From Clostridia bacterium (GTDB taxonomy: Bacteria > Bacillota > Clostridia > Oscillospirales > Acutalibacteraceae): a DNA stretch of 64,000 nucleotides. Within the stretch, counting starts at the first letter, position 1. Each line of letters opens with the position of its first letter. The notes beneath the pieces were generated by a model. That model did not search any database. It saw nothing but the letters and a program-made list of their open reading frames with translations, and had not been told where the DNA came from. Location: NCBI GenBank assembly GCA_024404115.1, contig JAKSQM010000001.1:186001-250000 (forward strand), in the 5' to 3' direction. Shown in pieces: positions 9,234 to 17,637 of the stretch. The translations under genes and the position numbers were made by a program.

Positions 9234-9845
9234 TTATTCAGCTTCGCCGTCAGATGTCATTTCGTCAAGGGTCAGTCCGTAGCTTTCGAGAAAATCCTCA
9301 ATGAAACACTCTGCCTCTGGCATATTCATTTCTTTGATTGCGGCTCTTGTGCTCTCTGCCGCACTTTCAAAGTCTGCATTGCCTGCGTGAGTTTCTTCAA
9401 CGCACTTTGTCAGCGCACAGATTTTGTCTGCCGCTTTAACAAATTTCCAAAGCTGCCTGTCCTCTTCCTGCTTAAAAAAGAATGGTTTGTATTCTTCACG
9501 CAAATCCTCTGGAATCATTTTAAGCAAAGCGGCGCAGGCGTCATCCTCTACCTGACTGTAAGCCTCACGCACCTGATCGCTGTAATACTTAACAGGTGTT
9601 GGCATATCGCCTGTGATGATTTCGGGTGTGTCGTGATAAACTCCAAGCACTGCGGCTCTCTCTGCGTTCACATTACCGCCGAAGCGTTTGTTGTGAATCA
9701 CAGCAAGTGCGTGGGCGATGCTGGCAACCTCAAGGCTGTGCTCACTGATGTTTTCATCGTGAGTGTTTCTCATAAGTGCCCATCGGCTGATATATTTCAT
9801 TCTTGAAAGCATTGCGAAAAAATGGTTTTTCTTTTTCTTTGCCAT
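9234..9845 (-). CDS. yfbR: YfbR-like 5'-deoxynucleotidase (HD domain)
   Basis: Hydrolyses deoxynucleoside 5'-monophosphates in the YfbR family. HD-domain metal ligands are seen in NISEHSLEVA and VYHDTPEI, and the family sequence DMPTPVKY follows; a later Asp lies in AADKICAL. The ATG at 9845 is preferred because GAGGTGA sits 6-7 bp upstream; a GTG 9 bp further upstream overlaps that ribosome site. The length of about 203 residues fits the family. First gene of the minus-strand trio with DUF2130 and DUF2804, and divergent from the rRNA methyltransferase. Confidence 0.9.
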   Translation of the reverse strand: MAKKKKNHFFAMLSRMKYISRWALMRNTHDENISEHSLEVASIAHALAVIHNKRFGGNVNAERAAVLGVYHDTPEIITGDMPTPVKYYSDQVREAYSQVEDDACAALLKMIPEDLREEYKPFFFKQEEDRQLWKFVKAADKICALTKCVEETHAGNADFESAAESTRAAIKEMNMPEAECFIEDFLESYGLTLDEMTSDGEAE

Positions 9846-9920
9846 AATATTCACCTCAAAAAAATTTTAACATAAAGCCCATGTTTTTGCAAGTTAATTC
9901 TTTTATTTTCAAAACCAGTG

Positions 9921-9929
9921 TGATATAAT
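9921..9929 (+). promoter_or_regulatory. Extended -10 promoter of the rRNA methyltransferase gene
   Basis: TGATATAAT is an extended -10 element (TGnTATAAT). No good -35 is seen at 17 bp, as is common for extended -10 promoters. It lies 33 bp upstream of the ATG at 9962. Confidence 0.5.
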
Positions 9930-9961
9930 ATGATGAATAGTTATGATATTGGGGTAGTGTC

Positions 9962-11323
9962 ATGTTAAAAAAGAACGATGAAATAGCTTTAAATATAGAT
10001 TCCTGCACAGCGCTTGGCAGTGGAGTTGGCAAATATAAGGGAATGACCGTTTTTGCCGCCAATACTGCACCGGGCGACCATGTCCTGCTCCATATTATTA
10101 AGGCGAAGCCGAATTATGCAGTGGGCAAGGTTGTGAAGGTTATACATCCGTCAAAAATGCGTATCACACCAGCCTGCAATGTTTTTGAAAAATGCGGCGG
10201 CTGTGCATTTGGTCATCTTAATTATAAGGATGAATTGCAGATAAAATATACACAGGTTAAGGATAATTTCAATCGCCTTGGCGGTCTTGATATTATTCCT
10301 CAGCCCATAATTCCCTCTGTCAGTGAAAATAGATACAGAAACAAAGCGCAGTTCCCTGTAAGCACAGATAAATTCGGTCTTGCAGAGATAGGCTTTTTTG
10401 CGCCCCACTCTCACAGGGTTGTGGATTGTGCCGATTGCCTGCTCCAGCCAGAGGATTTCAAAAAAATCACCGATATTTTCAGGAACTGGATAAGAATTTT
10501 CAAAATCCCCGCCTATGACGAAAGAAGCAGAAAAGGCATTCTCCGCCATATTTATCTTAGAAAGGCTGTATCAACAGGGGAGATAATGGTCTGCGCAGTT
10601 ATTAACGGTAACAGCCTGCCATATTCTGACGAGCTTGTTTTTGAGCTGACAGATGCAATGCCGTCAATAAAAAGCATAATTCTTAATATAAATAAAAAAG
10701 ATACAAATGTTGTTCTGGGCGATAAGTGCATCACCCTCTACGGCAAAGATTACATAACCGATATTCTCTGCGGATTAAAATTCAACATTTCGCCACTTTC
10801 ATTTTATCAGGTGAATCACGATACCGCAGAAATTCTTTATAAAAAAGCGGCAGAGTATGCCGATTTAAAGGGCGATGAAACGCTCCTTGACCTCTATTGC
10901 GGAACGGGCACAATCGGTCTGACTATGGCAAATAAAGCCAAGAGCCTTATCGGTGTAGAGATTATTCCGCAGGCAGTTGAAAATGCCAACCGTAACGCAG
11001 AGCTTAACGGTGTAAAAAATGCAAGATTTATCTGTGCCGATGCTGCCAAAGCGGCAGAAATGCTTGAAAGTGAGGGCGTGCGCCCCGATGTTATTGTGGT
11101 TGACCCGCCGAGAAAAGGCTGTGATGAATCGCTTATCGGCACAATTGCAAAGATGAACCCCGAAAGAATAGTGTATGTTTCCTGCGATAGCGCAACCCTC
11201 GCAAGGGATTGCAAACGCCTTAAAGAGTATGGCTACGAAGTCAAAGAAGCCACCCCAGTCGATATGTTCCCAAGAGCACCACATTGTGAGACGGTTGCGG
11301 TGTTGAGTAAAATACATAATTAA
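9962..11323 (+). CDS. rlmD: 23S rRNA (uracil-5-)-methyltransferase, RlmD/RlmCD family
   Basis: AdoMet-dependent methylation of a uracil C5 in 23S rRNA. Parts in order: TRAM RNA-binding domain (about residues 1-60); iron-sulfur cysteines in CNVFEKCGGC and, later, CADC; Rossmann AdoMet site DLYCGTGTIGL; VVDPPRKGCD; and the catalytic cysteine in YVSCDSATLARD. At 453 residues it fits the RumA/RlmCD group. In Gram-positive bacteria one enzyme often covers both positions made by RlmC and RlmD in E. coli, so the exact site is uncertain. Monocistronic, with a weak ribosome site (GGGGT). Confidence 0.9.
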   Translation: MLKKNDEIALNIDSCTALGSGVGKYKGMTVFAANTAPGDHVLLHIIKAKPNYAVGKVVKVIHPSKMRITPACNVFEKCGGCAFGHLNYKDELQIKYTQVKDNFNRLGGLDIIPQPIIPSVSENRYRNKAQFPVSTDKFGLAEIGFFAPHSHRVVDCADCLLQPEDFKKITDIFRNWIRIFKIPAYDERSRKGILRHIYLRKAVSTGEIMVCAVINGNSLPYSDELVFELTDAMPSIKSIILNINKKDTNVVLGDKCITLYGKDYITDILCGLKFNISPLSFYQVNHDTAEILYKKAAEYADLKGDETLLDLYCGTGTIGLTMANKAKSLIGVEIIPQAVENANRNAELNGVKNARFICADAAKAAEMLESEGVRPDVIVVDPPRKGCDESLIGTIAKMNPERIVYVSCDSATLARDCKRLKEYGYEVKEATPVDMFPRAPHCETVAVLSKIHN

Positions 11324-11386
11324 TATTGATGTCCTATTTTTGTTGCATCAAATTTGATATCAATAATAAGCAAAGGAGAATTAAAT

Positions 11387-13144
11387 ATGAGTAGTGGCTT
11401 TCAGGATCCTATTACAATAAAAAATGCGATTGATAAAATACACAGCAGGCAGTTTCTTCTTCCTGCTATACAGAGAAAATTTACATGGAGCAGCAACCAA
11501 ATAGAAATGCTGTTTGACAGCATCCTCCGTGGGTATCCAATTAATTCCTTTATGTTATGGAAAATATCAGATGCTGAGATAAAGAGCGGATATAAATTCT
11601 ATGAGTTTATCACCACATATAGGGAATTCTTCGCAGAAAATAATAAGGATATTGATACAAAGGGTGTGCCTGATTTTGAGGCTGTAATTGATGGTCAGCA
11701 GAGATTGACCAGTTTATACATCGGACTTAGGGGCTCTTATGCTTATAAGATGCCAAGAAAATGGTGGAAAAACACAGAGGATTGCCTTCCAACAAGAAAG
11801 TTATATCTCAATCTTGGTGCACCAGTTAAGCAACAGTACGATAACCAAAAGGCCTTCGATTTTAGATTCTTAAGCAAGAATGATTTAGATAAATTTAACA
11901 AGTTACAGGATGGCTCTATTTGGTTTGAGGTTGGTCAGATACTTGACTTGGATAGCACAGAGAAAGTTAAGCGTTATCTTATGGACAATAATCTTGAAGA
12001 TAACGATTATGCATATGATACATTATCGACATTGTCTGAGGCTATCCATGTAAAATGTTTGATTAACTATTACTTACAGGAGGAACAGGAACCAGACAAG
12101 GTATTAGATATTTTCATCAGAACAAATAGTGGTGGTACACCGCTTTCGTTTTCTGATTTACTTATGTCTATTGCTTCTGCCAATTGGAAGAAAATCGATG
12201 CAAGAAAAGAAATTGACAATATCGTTACTGAAATATATGGAATCGGTAGACCAGGATTCTTGATTGATAAGGATTTTGTTTTAAAGACTTGCCTGGTGTT
12301 ATTTGTGGATAACATCAGATTCCAATTGAAGAACTTTACATATGAAAATGTTCAGCTGTTTGAGGCGAATTGGGATAAGATTAAGAAAAGTATTATTGCA
12401 GCATTTACATTATTTGAGAAGCTTGGTTTCAATAACAGTACATTCAGAGCAAAGAATGCTGCTATTCCAGTAATTTATTATATTTACCACAAGGATCTTG
12501 CTGATTCTATCGTAAAAGCAACATACGATGCTGGAGATAAGAAGACAATCACAAAGTGGCTTACACTTACATTCATAAAGTCAATTTTTGGTGGTCAGAG
12601 TGATACAGTATTAATCACAATGAGAAAAGTACTGAAGGAAACTGATAATGAGAAATTTCCTGCACAAGAGTTGATGGATGCATTTAAGAATGATCCAGCA
12701 AGAAATTATGGATTTGATGAAGAATTCCTTTACGGATTACTTGAGGCACAGAAAGATAGCAATGATGCATTCTATGTACTGCATTTATTGTATCCAAATT
12801 TAGATTATTATAATCAGGATTTTCATCAGGATCACTTGCATCCAGCTACAACTTTTTATGATACTGAAAAGTTAGTAGCATATATTCCTGATGAGGATAG
12901 ACAGTTTGCTGCAGATGTAAAAAACTGGAATAGTGTCGCAAATCTTCAATTACTTAATGGCTTGATGAATGAGTCAAAAAAAGATACCCCATTAAAAGAT
13001 TGGGTTGCAAAACATAATATTGATAAGAAGACATTATTTATAAATGACACAACAAGTCTTGATATAAAAGATTTCAAATCTTTTATTGTAGATAGAAAAA
13101 CTGTATTGAAAGAGTATCTTAAGAATGTGATAGAATCTAATTAA
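11387..13144 (+). CDS. DUF262 plus HNH (GmrSD-like) restriction protein
   Basis: 585 residues. The N-terminal DUF262 domain has the DGQQR motif (residues 102-106), the ParB/sulfiredoxin-like NTPase signature of GmrS; the C terminus has DHLHP (about 482) followed by NSVANLQLLN (about 515), the HNH pattern of GmrD/DUF1524. The fused layout matches type IV, modification-dependent restriction proteins that cut glucosylated or otherwise modified phage DNA. The ATG at 11387 is chosen for the AAAGGAG 8 bp before it. No methylase or second defence gene lies beside it. Its codon use looks more AT-rich (TTA, AGA, GAT) than its neighbours, which suggests horizontal transfer. A 12-bp perfect palindrome, ATCAAATTTGAT, lies at 11348-11359 just upstream. 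Confidence 0.85.
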   Translation: MSSGFQDPITIKNAIDKIHSRQFLLPAIQRKFTWSSNQIEMLFDSILRGYPINSFMLWKISDAEIKSGYKFYEFITTYREFFAENNKDIDTKGVPDFEAVIDGQQRLTSLYIGLRGSYAYKMPRKWWKNTEDCLPTRKLYLNLGAPVKQQYDNQKAFDFRFLSKNDLDKFNKLQDGSIWFEVGQILDLDSTEKVKRYLMDNNLEDNDYAYDTLSTLSEAIHVKCLINYYLQEEQEPDKVLDIFIRTNSGGTPLSFSDLLMSIASANWKKIDARKEIDNIVTEIYGIGRPGFLIDKDFVLKTCLVLFVDNIRFQLKNFTYENVQLFEANWDKIKKSIIAAFTLFEKLGFNNSTFRAKNAAIPVIYYIYHKDLADSIVKATYDAGDKKTITKWLTLTFIKSIFGGQSDTVLITMRKVLKETDNEKFPAQELMDAFKNDPARNYGFDEEFLYGLLEAQKDSNDAFYVLHLLYPNLDYYNQDFHQDHLHPATTFYDTEKLVAYIPDEDRQFAADVKNWNSVANLQLLNGLMNESKKDTPLKDWVAKHNIDKKTLFINDTTSLDIKDFKSFIVDRKTVLKEYLKNVIESN

Positions 13145-13264
13145 TAGTTAAAATTCTATATTTTGAGACAGTGATTCTTTCGGATAAAAACGAATGGATA
13201 GAATACTAGAAAAGTTGATTCGTTCACACAAATTCATAATAATAAAAACATGAGGAGAGAGAAA

Positions 13265-14395
13265 GTGAAAAAGATTATTTGCTACATAATGGCTGCGGTT
13301 TGCATTTTAATGCTTGGTGGCTGCAAGCAGAAAAAACCTGCACCTCAACCATCAACTGAGGTAACCAGCACAATCGTCAGAGATCCTAAGTACGATTCAG
13401 CTACGGTCGCTTTATCTCCAGAGGAGTTTGAAAAGGCAGGCTTTAAACTGGGCGACAGCTGCGATATTTCGTTTGAAAACGGATACACCATTGAGGATGT
13501 GCCGTTCTACAATGGCTACTATGTAAAGAACAACGAACCTGTTGTTGTTGCATATCCAGGCTTTAAAAACATAAGCATTACCTATAATAATGTGGGCATT
13601 TGTGCTGTTGCAAAGCTTACAGATGGCGATAAAGTAACAATTCGTCTGAATAAACAGGGAAAATATTCTGACATTCAGGATACCCTTGGTCAGGTATATT
13701 CCTTTAACTATGCGGATTATGACAGCAGCGAGCAATTCTGCAATTTCCGTGCGCTGACTGGTGGAAACTTAAAGGAAGATTTTCTGTTCAGAGGTGCTTC
13801 TCCTGTTGATAACAGCCGAGGCAGAGCCGCCTATACAGATAAGCTTCTGAAAGATAACGGCATAACATTTGTTGTTGATCTGGCAGATTCCGAAGAGGAC
13901 ATGCAGGGCTATATGAAAGATAAGGACTTTGCATCACCCTATTCAGCATCTTTGCATGAGAATAATCAGATTGCATTGCTGAGCATGGGATCTGGCTATC
14001 AGTCGAAGGAGTATGAGCAGAAGGTCGCTGATGGCATGAAAGCGATGATTCAGTCAAAAGGCCCAGTATATCTGCATTGTATGGAAGGCAAGGATAGAAC
14101 AGGCTTTGTATGCTTCTTATTAGAAGCATTGGCAGGAGCCAGCTATGAAGAAATGCGTGCCGACTATATGAAAACATATGAGAATTATTACTCTGTTTCT
14201 GAAAAGCAGACCCCTGAAAAATATAACGCAATTGCCGAGCTTTACTTTGACGCTTTTGTGGAATTCCTTCACGGCACAGATAATAAAGAAGAGCTTGTCA
14301 GCGCAGATTATGTTCAGGACGCCAAGAATTACCTGATTGATGGTGGAATGAGCAAGGCAGAAGTAGAACAGCTGCGTGAGTTTATCACAAAATAA
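13265..14395 (+). CDS. Tyrosine/dual-specificity phosphatase-like lipoprotein
   Basis: 376 residues from the GTG at 13265, which has GAGGAG 7 bp upstream; an in-frame ATG at 13250 lacks a ribosome site. A lipoprotein signal ends in the lipobox LGGC, so the protein is anchored outside the membrane. An N-terminal beta domain (about residues 45-135) precedes the phosphatase domain, which has the catalytic loop HCMEGKDRTG (Cys nucleophile and Arg in the HCx5R motif) near residue 275. Surface-exposed PTP-like proteins in gut Clostridia may act on phosphorylated small molecules such as inositol phosphates or on protein; the substrate is not evident. Monocistronic. Confidence 0.85.
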   Translation: MKKIICYIMAAVCILMLGGCKQKKPAPQPSTEVTSTIVRDPKYDSATVALSPEEFEKAGFKLGDSCDISFENGYTIEDVPFYNGYYVKNNEPVVVAYPGFKNISITYNNVGICAVAKLTDGDKVTIRLNKQGKYSDIQDTLGQVYSFNYADYDSSEQFCNFRALTGGNLKEDFLFRGASPVDNSRGRAAYTDKLLKDNGITFVVDLADSEEDMQGYMKDKDFASPYSASLHENNQIALLSMGSGYQSKEYEQKVADGMKAMIQSKGPVYLHCMEGKDRTGFVCFLLEALAGASYEEMRADYMKTYENYYSVSEKQTPEKYNAIAELYFDAFVEFLHGTDNKEELVSADYVQDAKNYLIDGGMSKAEVEQLREFITK

Positions 14396-14539
14396 TTATA
14401 TTTATACCATTAAATATATATAAATAATCAAAAAAATAGTTGCCAATGGGATTACTTATTTGCTTTTGAAATTCAGGTGGAGAGTTTTTGGACAATTTGT
14501 GGCAACAGTATTACCACAATTTTTATCACGGAGCGTAAT

Positions 14540-15028
14540 ATGAACATCACTATCAGACAATACACAGAAGCTGACCTTGCCGCTATGGTGGAAATCTGGA
14601 ACGAGGTTGTTGAGAATGGGATCGCTTTTCCGCAGGAGGAGCTTCTTGATACAAACAGCGGCAGGGAGTTTTTCGCTTCGCAGACATATACTGCCGTTGC
14701 TGTTGACGAAAACAATACCGTCCTCGGTCTTTACATACTTCACCCCAATAATGTTGGCAGGTGCGGACACATCTGTAACGCAAGCTACGCTGTGAAAAAG
14801 CCTTTGAGGGGTTTGCATATTGGCGAAAAGTTGGTGTCAGATTGTCTTGTGCAGGGTAGGGCGCATGGTTTCGGTGTGCTTCAGTTCAATGCAGTTGTTG
14901 CAAGCAATACCCACGCACGCCACCTTTATGAAAGGCTTGGCTTCACTCAGCTTGGCACAATCCCCAACGGATTCAGAATGAAAGACGGTCATTTTGAAGA
15001 TATATGCCCCTATTATCACCAGCTTTAA
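14540..15028 (+). CDS. GNAT family N-acetyltransferase
   Basis: 162 residues. GNAT fold with the acetyl-CoA loop region RGLHIGEKLV (motif A, somewhat degenerate) and the C-terminal NTHARHLYERLGF (motif B). The ATG at 14540 has GGAG 8 bp upstream, so a longer in-frame extension to 14477 is not used here. It is followed after 11 bp by a flavodoxin-type reductase. The acetyl acceptor is unknown; the family resembles phosphinothricin-type and related small-molecule acetyltransferases. Confidence 0.85.
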   Translation: MNITIRQYTEADLAAMVEIWNEVVENGIAFPQEELLDTNSGREFFASQTYTAVAVDENNTVLGLYILHPNNVGRCGHICNASYAVKKPLRGLHIGEKLVSDCLVQGRAHGFGVLQFNAVVASNTHARHLYERLGFTQLGTIPNGFRMKDGHFEDICPYYHQL

Positions 15029-15039
15029 GGAGAAATACA

Positions 15040-15657
15040 ATGAAAGTTTTAATCTTGAACGGCAGCCCGAGAGTTGACGGAAACACAACAGTTGCTTTGA
15101 AAGAAATGGAAAATGTTTTTGCGTCAGAGGGCATCGAATTTGAAACAATTCAGGTTGGAAATAAAGACATCAGAGGGTGCGTTGCCTGCGGAAGCTGTGG
15201 CAAAACAGGCAAGTGCGTTTTTGATGATGTTGTAAATGAAATTGCAGAAAAATTTGAGAGTGCAGATGGTCTTGTTGTTGCAAGCCCTGTTTATTATGCC
15301 TCGGCAAATGCAACCCTTGTGGCACTGCTTCACAGATTATTTTACAGCACTCATTTTGATAAAACAATGAAGGTTGGCGCAAGCGTTGTCTGTGCAAGAA
15401 GAGGCGGCTGCTCCTCAACCTTTGATGAACTGAATAAATTTTTTACAATCAGCGGTATGCCCGTTGCTTCAAGCCAGTATTGGAACAGCATCCACGGCAG
15501 AGATAAGGGCGAAGCGGAGCAGGACGCAGAGGGCAGACTTACAATGCGTACCCTCGCTAAAAATATGTCTTTCCTTATGAAAAGCATTGCCCTCGGCAAA
15601 GAAAAATACGGACTTCCGCAAAAAGAAGAAAGAGTTGCAACTAATTTTATAAGATAA
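15040..15657 (+). CDS. Flavodoxin-fold NAD(P)H-dependent FMN reductase
   Basis: 205 residues. The flavin phosphate loop NGSPRVDGNT opens the protein, and SPVYYASANATLV is the second FMN contact loop, as in the NADPH-dependent FMN reductase / iron-sulfur flavoprotein group. A cysteine-rich loop CVACGSCGKTGKC (about residues 47-59) resembles that used by this group for a metal cluster or disulfide. The ATG at 15040 has AAGGAG upstream. Cytoplasmic redox enzyme with unknown electron acceptor; probably cotranscribed with the GNAT gene. Confidence 0.85.
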   Translation: MKVLILNGSPRVDGNTTVALKEMENVFASEGIEFETIQVGNKDIRGCVACGSCGKTGKCVFDDVVNEIAEKFESADGLVVASPVYYASANATLVALLHRLFYSTHFDKTMKVGASVVCARRGGCSSTFDELNKFFTISGMPVASSQYWNSIHGRDKGEAEQDAEGRLTMRTLAKNMSFLMKSIALGKEKYGLPQKEERVATNFIR

Positions 15658-15688
15658 ATATTCCTGTGGATTCAGAGAGGCGAAACCA

Positions 15689-16267
15689 GTGCCGATTATA
15701 CTTGATTTATTTTTGAATTTTGTGAAAATTGGATTTTTCACCTTCGGTGGCGGTTACGCTATGATATCGCTTATTGAAGATGTTTGTGTCAGCAAAAAGA
15801 AGTGGATAACCCACGAAGAAATGATGAATGTTACAGTTATTGCAGAGTCCACCCCCGGGCCTATTGCCATAAACTGCGCAACATTTGTTGGCTATAAGCA
15901 GGCAGGGATAATCGGCGCAATAATTGCAACATTCGGCATAGTTGTGCCATCGTTTATTGTAATTTTTCTTGTTTCAATATTTTTAGAGAATTTCTTAGAA
16001 ATTGCAATTGTCGCAAAGGCATTTGCAGGTATTCGTATCGCAGTGGGAATACTGATACTGAACGCTGCGTATAAAATGATTAAAAAAATGAAAAAGCAGC
16101 CGCTTGCAGTGGGCATATTGATATGTGCCTGCGTGGCAATGCTTTTAATAAATATATTTTCCTTTAATGTTTCGTCAATTATGCTGATGCTGTCGGCAGG
16201 TGTATTCAGCCTTGTGCTGTTTACAATAAAAAATACGGTGAATAATAAAGGAGGAAAGCCTTTATGA
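15689..16267 (+). CDS. Half-size chromate-transporter (CHR) family protein
   Basis: 192 residues from a GTG start after GAGAGG. CHR domain: the FTFGGGYAMISLIE motif near the N terminus and ESTPGPIAIN define the family; about five or six membrane segments. It overlaps the next gene by 4 bp (ATGA), and the two together equal one full ChrA. In anaerobic Clostridia the true anion substrate is not established; chromate resistance should not be assumed. Confidence 0.85.
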   Translation: MPIILDLFLNFVKIGFFTFGGGYAMISLIEDVCVSKKKWITHEEMMNVTVIAESTPGPIAINCATFVGYKQAGIIGAIIATFGIVVPSFIVIFLVSIFLENFLEIAIVAKAFAGIRIAVGILILNAAYKMIKKMKKQPLAVGILICACVAMLLINIFSFNVSSIMLMLSAGVFSLVLFTIKNTVNNKGGKPL

Positions 16268-16821
16268 TTTACCTTGAGCTTTTAATCGGATTTCTGAAAG
16301 TTGGCTGTTTCTCCTTTGGCGGAGCGTATGCGGCAATTCCGCTGATTCGTGATGTGGTGCTGTCCTACGGATGGCTTTCAGACGAAACTATTTCATATAT
16401 GATTGCCGTTGGCGAAAGCACACCTGGTTCAATTATGGTGAATATGGCAACATATGTTGGCAGCAGTCAGGCTGGATTTTTGGGCGCAGTTGTTGCAACC
16501 ACCGCCGTTGTTTTGCCTGCGTTTATTATAATTTTGCTTTTGATGGTGGTTTTAAAAACCGCTATGAATAATAAATATTTTCAGGCAGTTCTTTCGGGGC
16601 TTAAACCCTGCATTATTGGCATAATTCTTGCAACGGGAATTTATATGATAATAACGAGGGTAATAAATCCCGATTTGAGGTTTAATATAGATGTTAAGGC
16701 GCTGATTGTTACGGCAATTCTTGCACTTCTGATGTTCGGCTCAGAAAAGATAATAAAAAAGCAGATTTCACCGATTTCGCTGATTGTCATTTCCGCCGTG
16801 CTGGGTGTGGTACTGCTGTGA
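16264..16821 (+). CDS. Half-size chromate-transporter (CHR) family protein, second subunit
   Basis: 185 residues, homologous to the preceding protein: FSFGGAYAAIPLI and ESTPGSIMVN recur at the same places. The pair are tandem short-chain CHR proteins that likely insert in opposite orientations as a heterodimer. Start codon overlaps the upstream stop; ribosome site GGAGG lies in the end of the upstream gene. Confidence 0.85.
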   Translation: MIYLELLIGFLKVGCFSFGGAYAAIPLIRDVVLSYGWLSDETISYMIAVGESTPGSIMVNMATYVGSSQAGFLGAVVATTAVVLPAFIIILLLMVVLKTAMNNKYFQAVLSGLKPCIIGIILATGIYMIITRVINPDLRFNIDVKALIVTAILALLMFGSEKIIKKQISPISLIVISAVLGVVLL

Positions 16822-16849
16822 ATATCAATAAAAAATCAGGAGAAAGCAA

Positions 16850-17176
16850 ATGTCCTACTTATTATTATTTTCAGCTATTGGGTGCGAAATATTTGCCACC
16901 ACCTGCATGAAATATTCAGACGGCTTCACAAAATTATTGCCGTCAGCTCTTTCAATTGTCGGCTATATAGGATGCTACATACTTTTTTCAAAGGCAATAA
17001 TGCATATCAATCTTGCCGCCTCCTATGCCACGTGGTGCGGTGTGGGCATTGCGGCAACAGCTGTAATTTCATGGCTGGTTTTTGGCGAAAAACTGAATCT
17101 TGTGGGAATTTTATCACTTGTTTTGATAATTGCAGGTGTGATTTTACTCAATGTTTTTGGCATTGCGGCTAAATAA
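16850..17176 (+). CDS. Small multidrug resistance (SMR) family transporter
   Basis: 108 residues with four membrane segments. The essential membrane-embedded glutamate is present (SAIGCEIFAT, Glu13, equal to EmrE Glu14). SMR proteins exchange protons for cationic drugs or guanidinium; which subfamily applies is not certain from sequence alone. GGAG lies upstream. It is in a run of small transporter genes with gaps under 30 bp. Confidence 0.85.
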   Translation: MSYLLLFSAIGCEIFATTCMKYSDGFTKLLPSALSIVGYIGCYILFSKAIMHINLAASYATWCGVGIAATAVISWLVFGEKLNLVGILSLVLIIAGVILLNVFGIAAK

Positions 17177-17199
17177 ATTTTCTATAAAGAGGCTTTATT

Positions 17200-17613
17200 A
17201 TGTGGTTATTCTTTGCTATTCTTTCAGCGGTTTTTGCGGCGGTAACATCAATCCTTGCCAAAATCGGCATTGACGGTGTTGATTCAAACCTTGCCACCGC
17301 CATACGCACAGTTGTTGTTGTGGCTCTTTCGTGGGGCATGGTTTTTATCACCCACGCTCAAAGCGGAATAAGCGAAATCAGCCGAAAAAGCTGGATTTTT
17401 CTTATTCTTTCAGGTGTGGCAACAGGTCTTTCATGGCTCTGCTATTACAGAGCCATTCAAATGGGCGATGTTTCAAAGGTTGTGCCCATTGATAAAATGA
17501 GCGTTGTTATTACGCTTATACTTTCATTCGTATTTTTACATGAGGATTTCAATATAAAATCGGTTATCGGCTGTGTGCTGATTACCGCAGGAACCCTGTT
17601 CATGGTTTTATAA
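17200..17613 (+). CDS. Half-size EamA (drug/metabolite) family transporter
   Basis: 137 residues with five membrane segments and a single EamA domain (VVPIDKMSVVITLILSFVF near the C terminus), instead of the two of a full EamA protein. Such half-size proteins work as dimers. Substrate unknown. It lies between the SMR gene and murE, probably in one transcript. Confidence 0.8.
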   Translation: MWLFFAILSAVFAAVTSILAKIGIDGVDSNLATAIRTVVVVALSWGMVFITHAQSGISEISRKSWIFLILSGVATGLSWLCYYRAIQMGDVSKVVPIDKMSVVITLILSFVFLHEDFNIKSVIGCVLITAGTLFMVL

Positions 17614-17637
17614 AATTTTGCTTTAAGGGGAGTTCTA

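Noticed and set aside
15689-16821. Chromate resistance as a trait
   Set aside because: The CHR fold is clear, but short-chain CHR pairs are widespread and the substrate in anaerobes is unproven.
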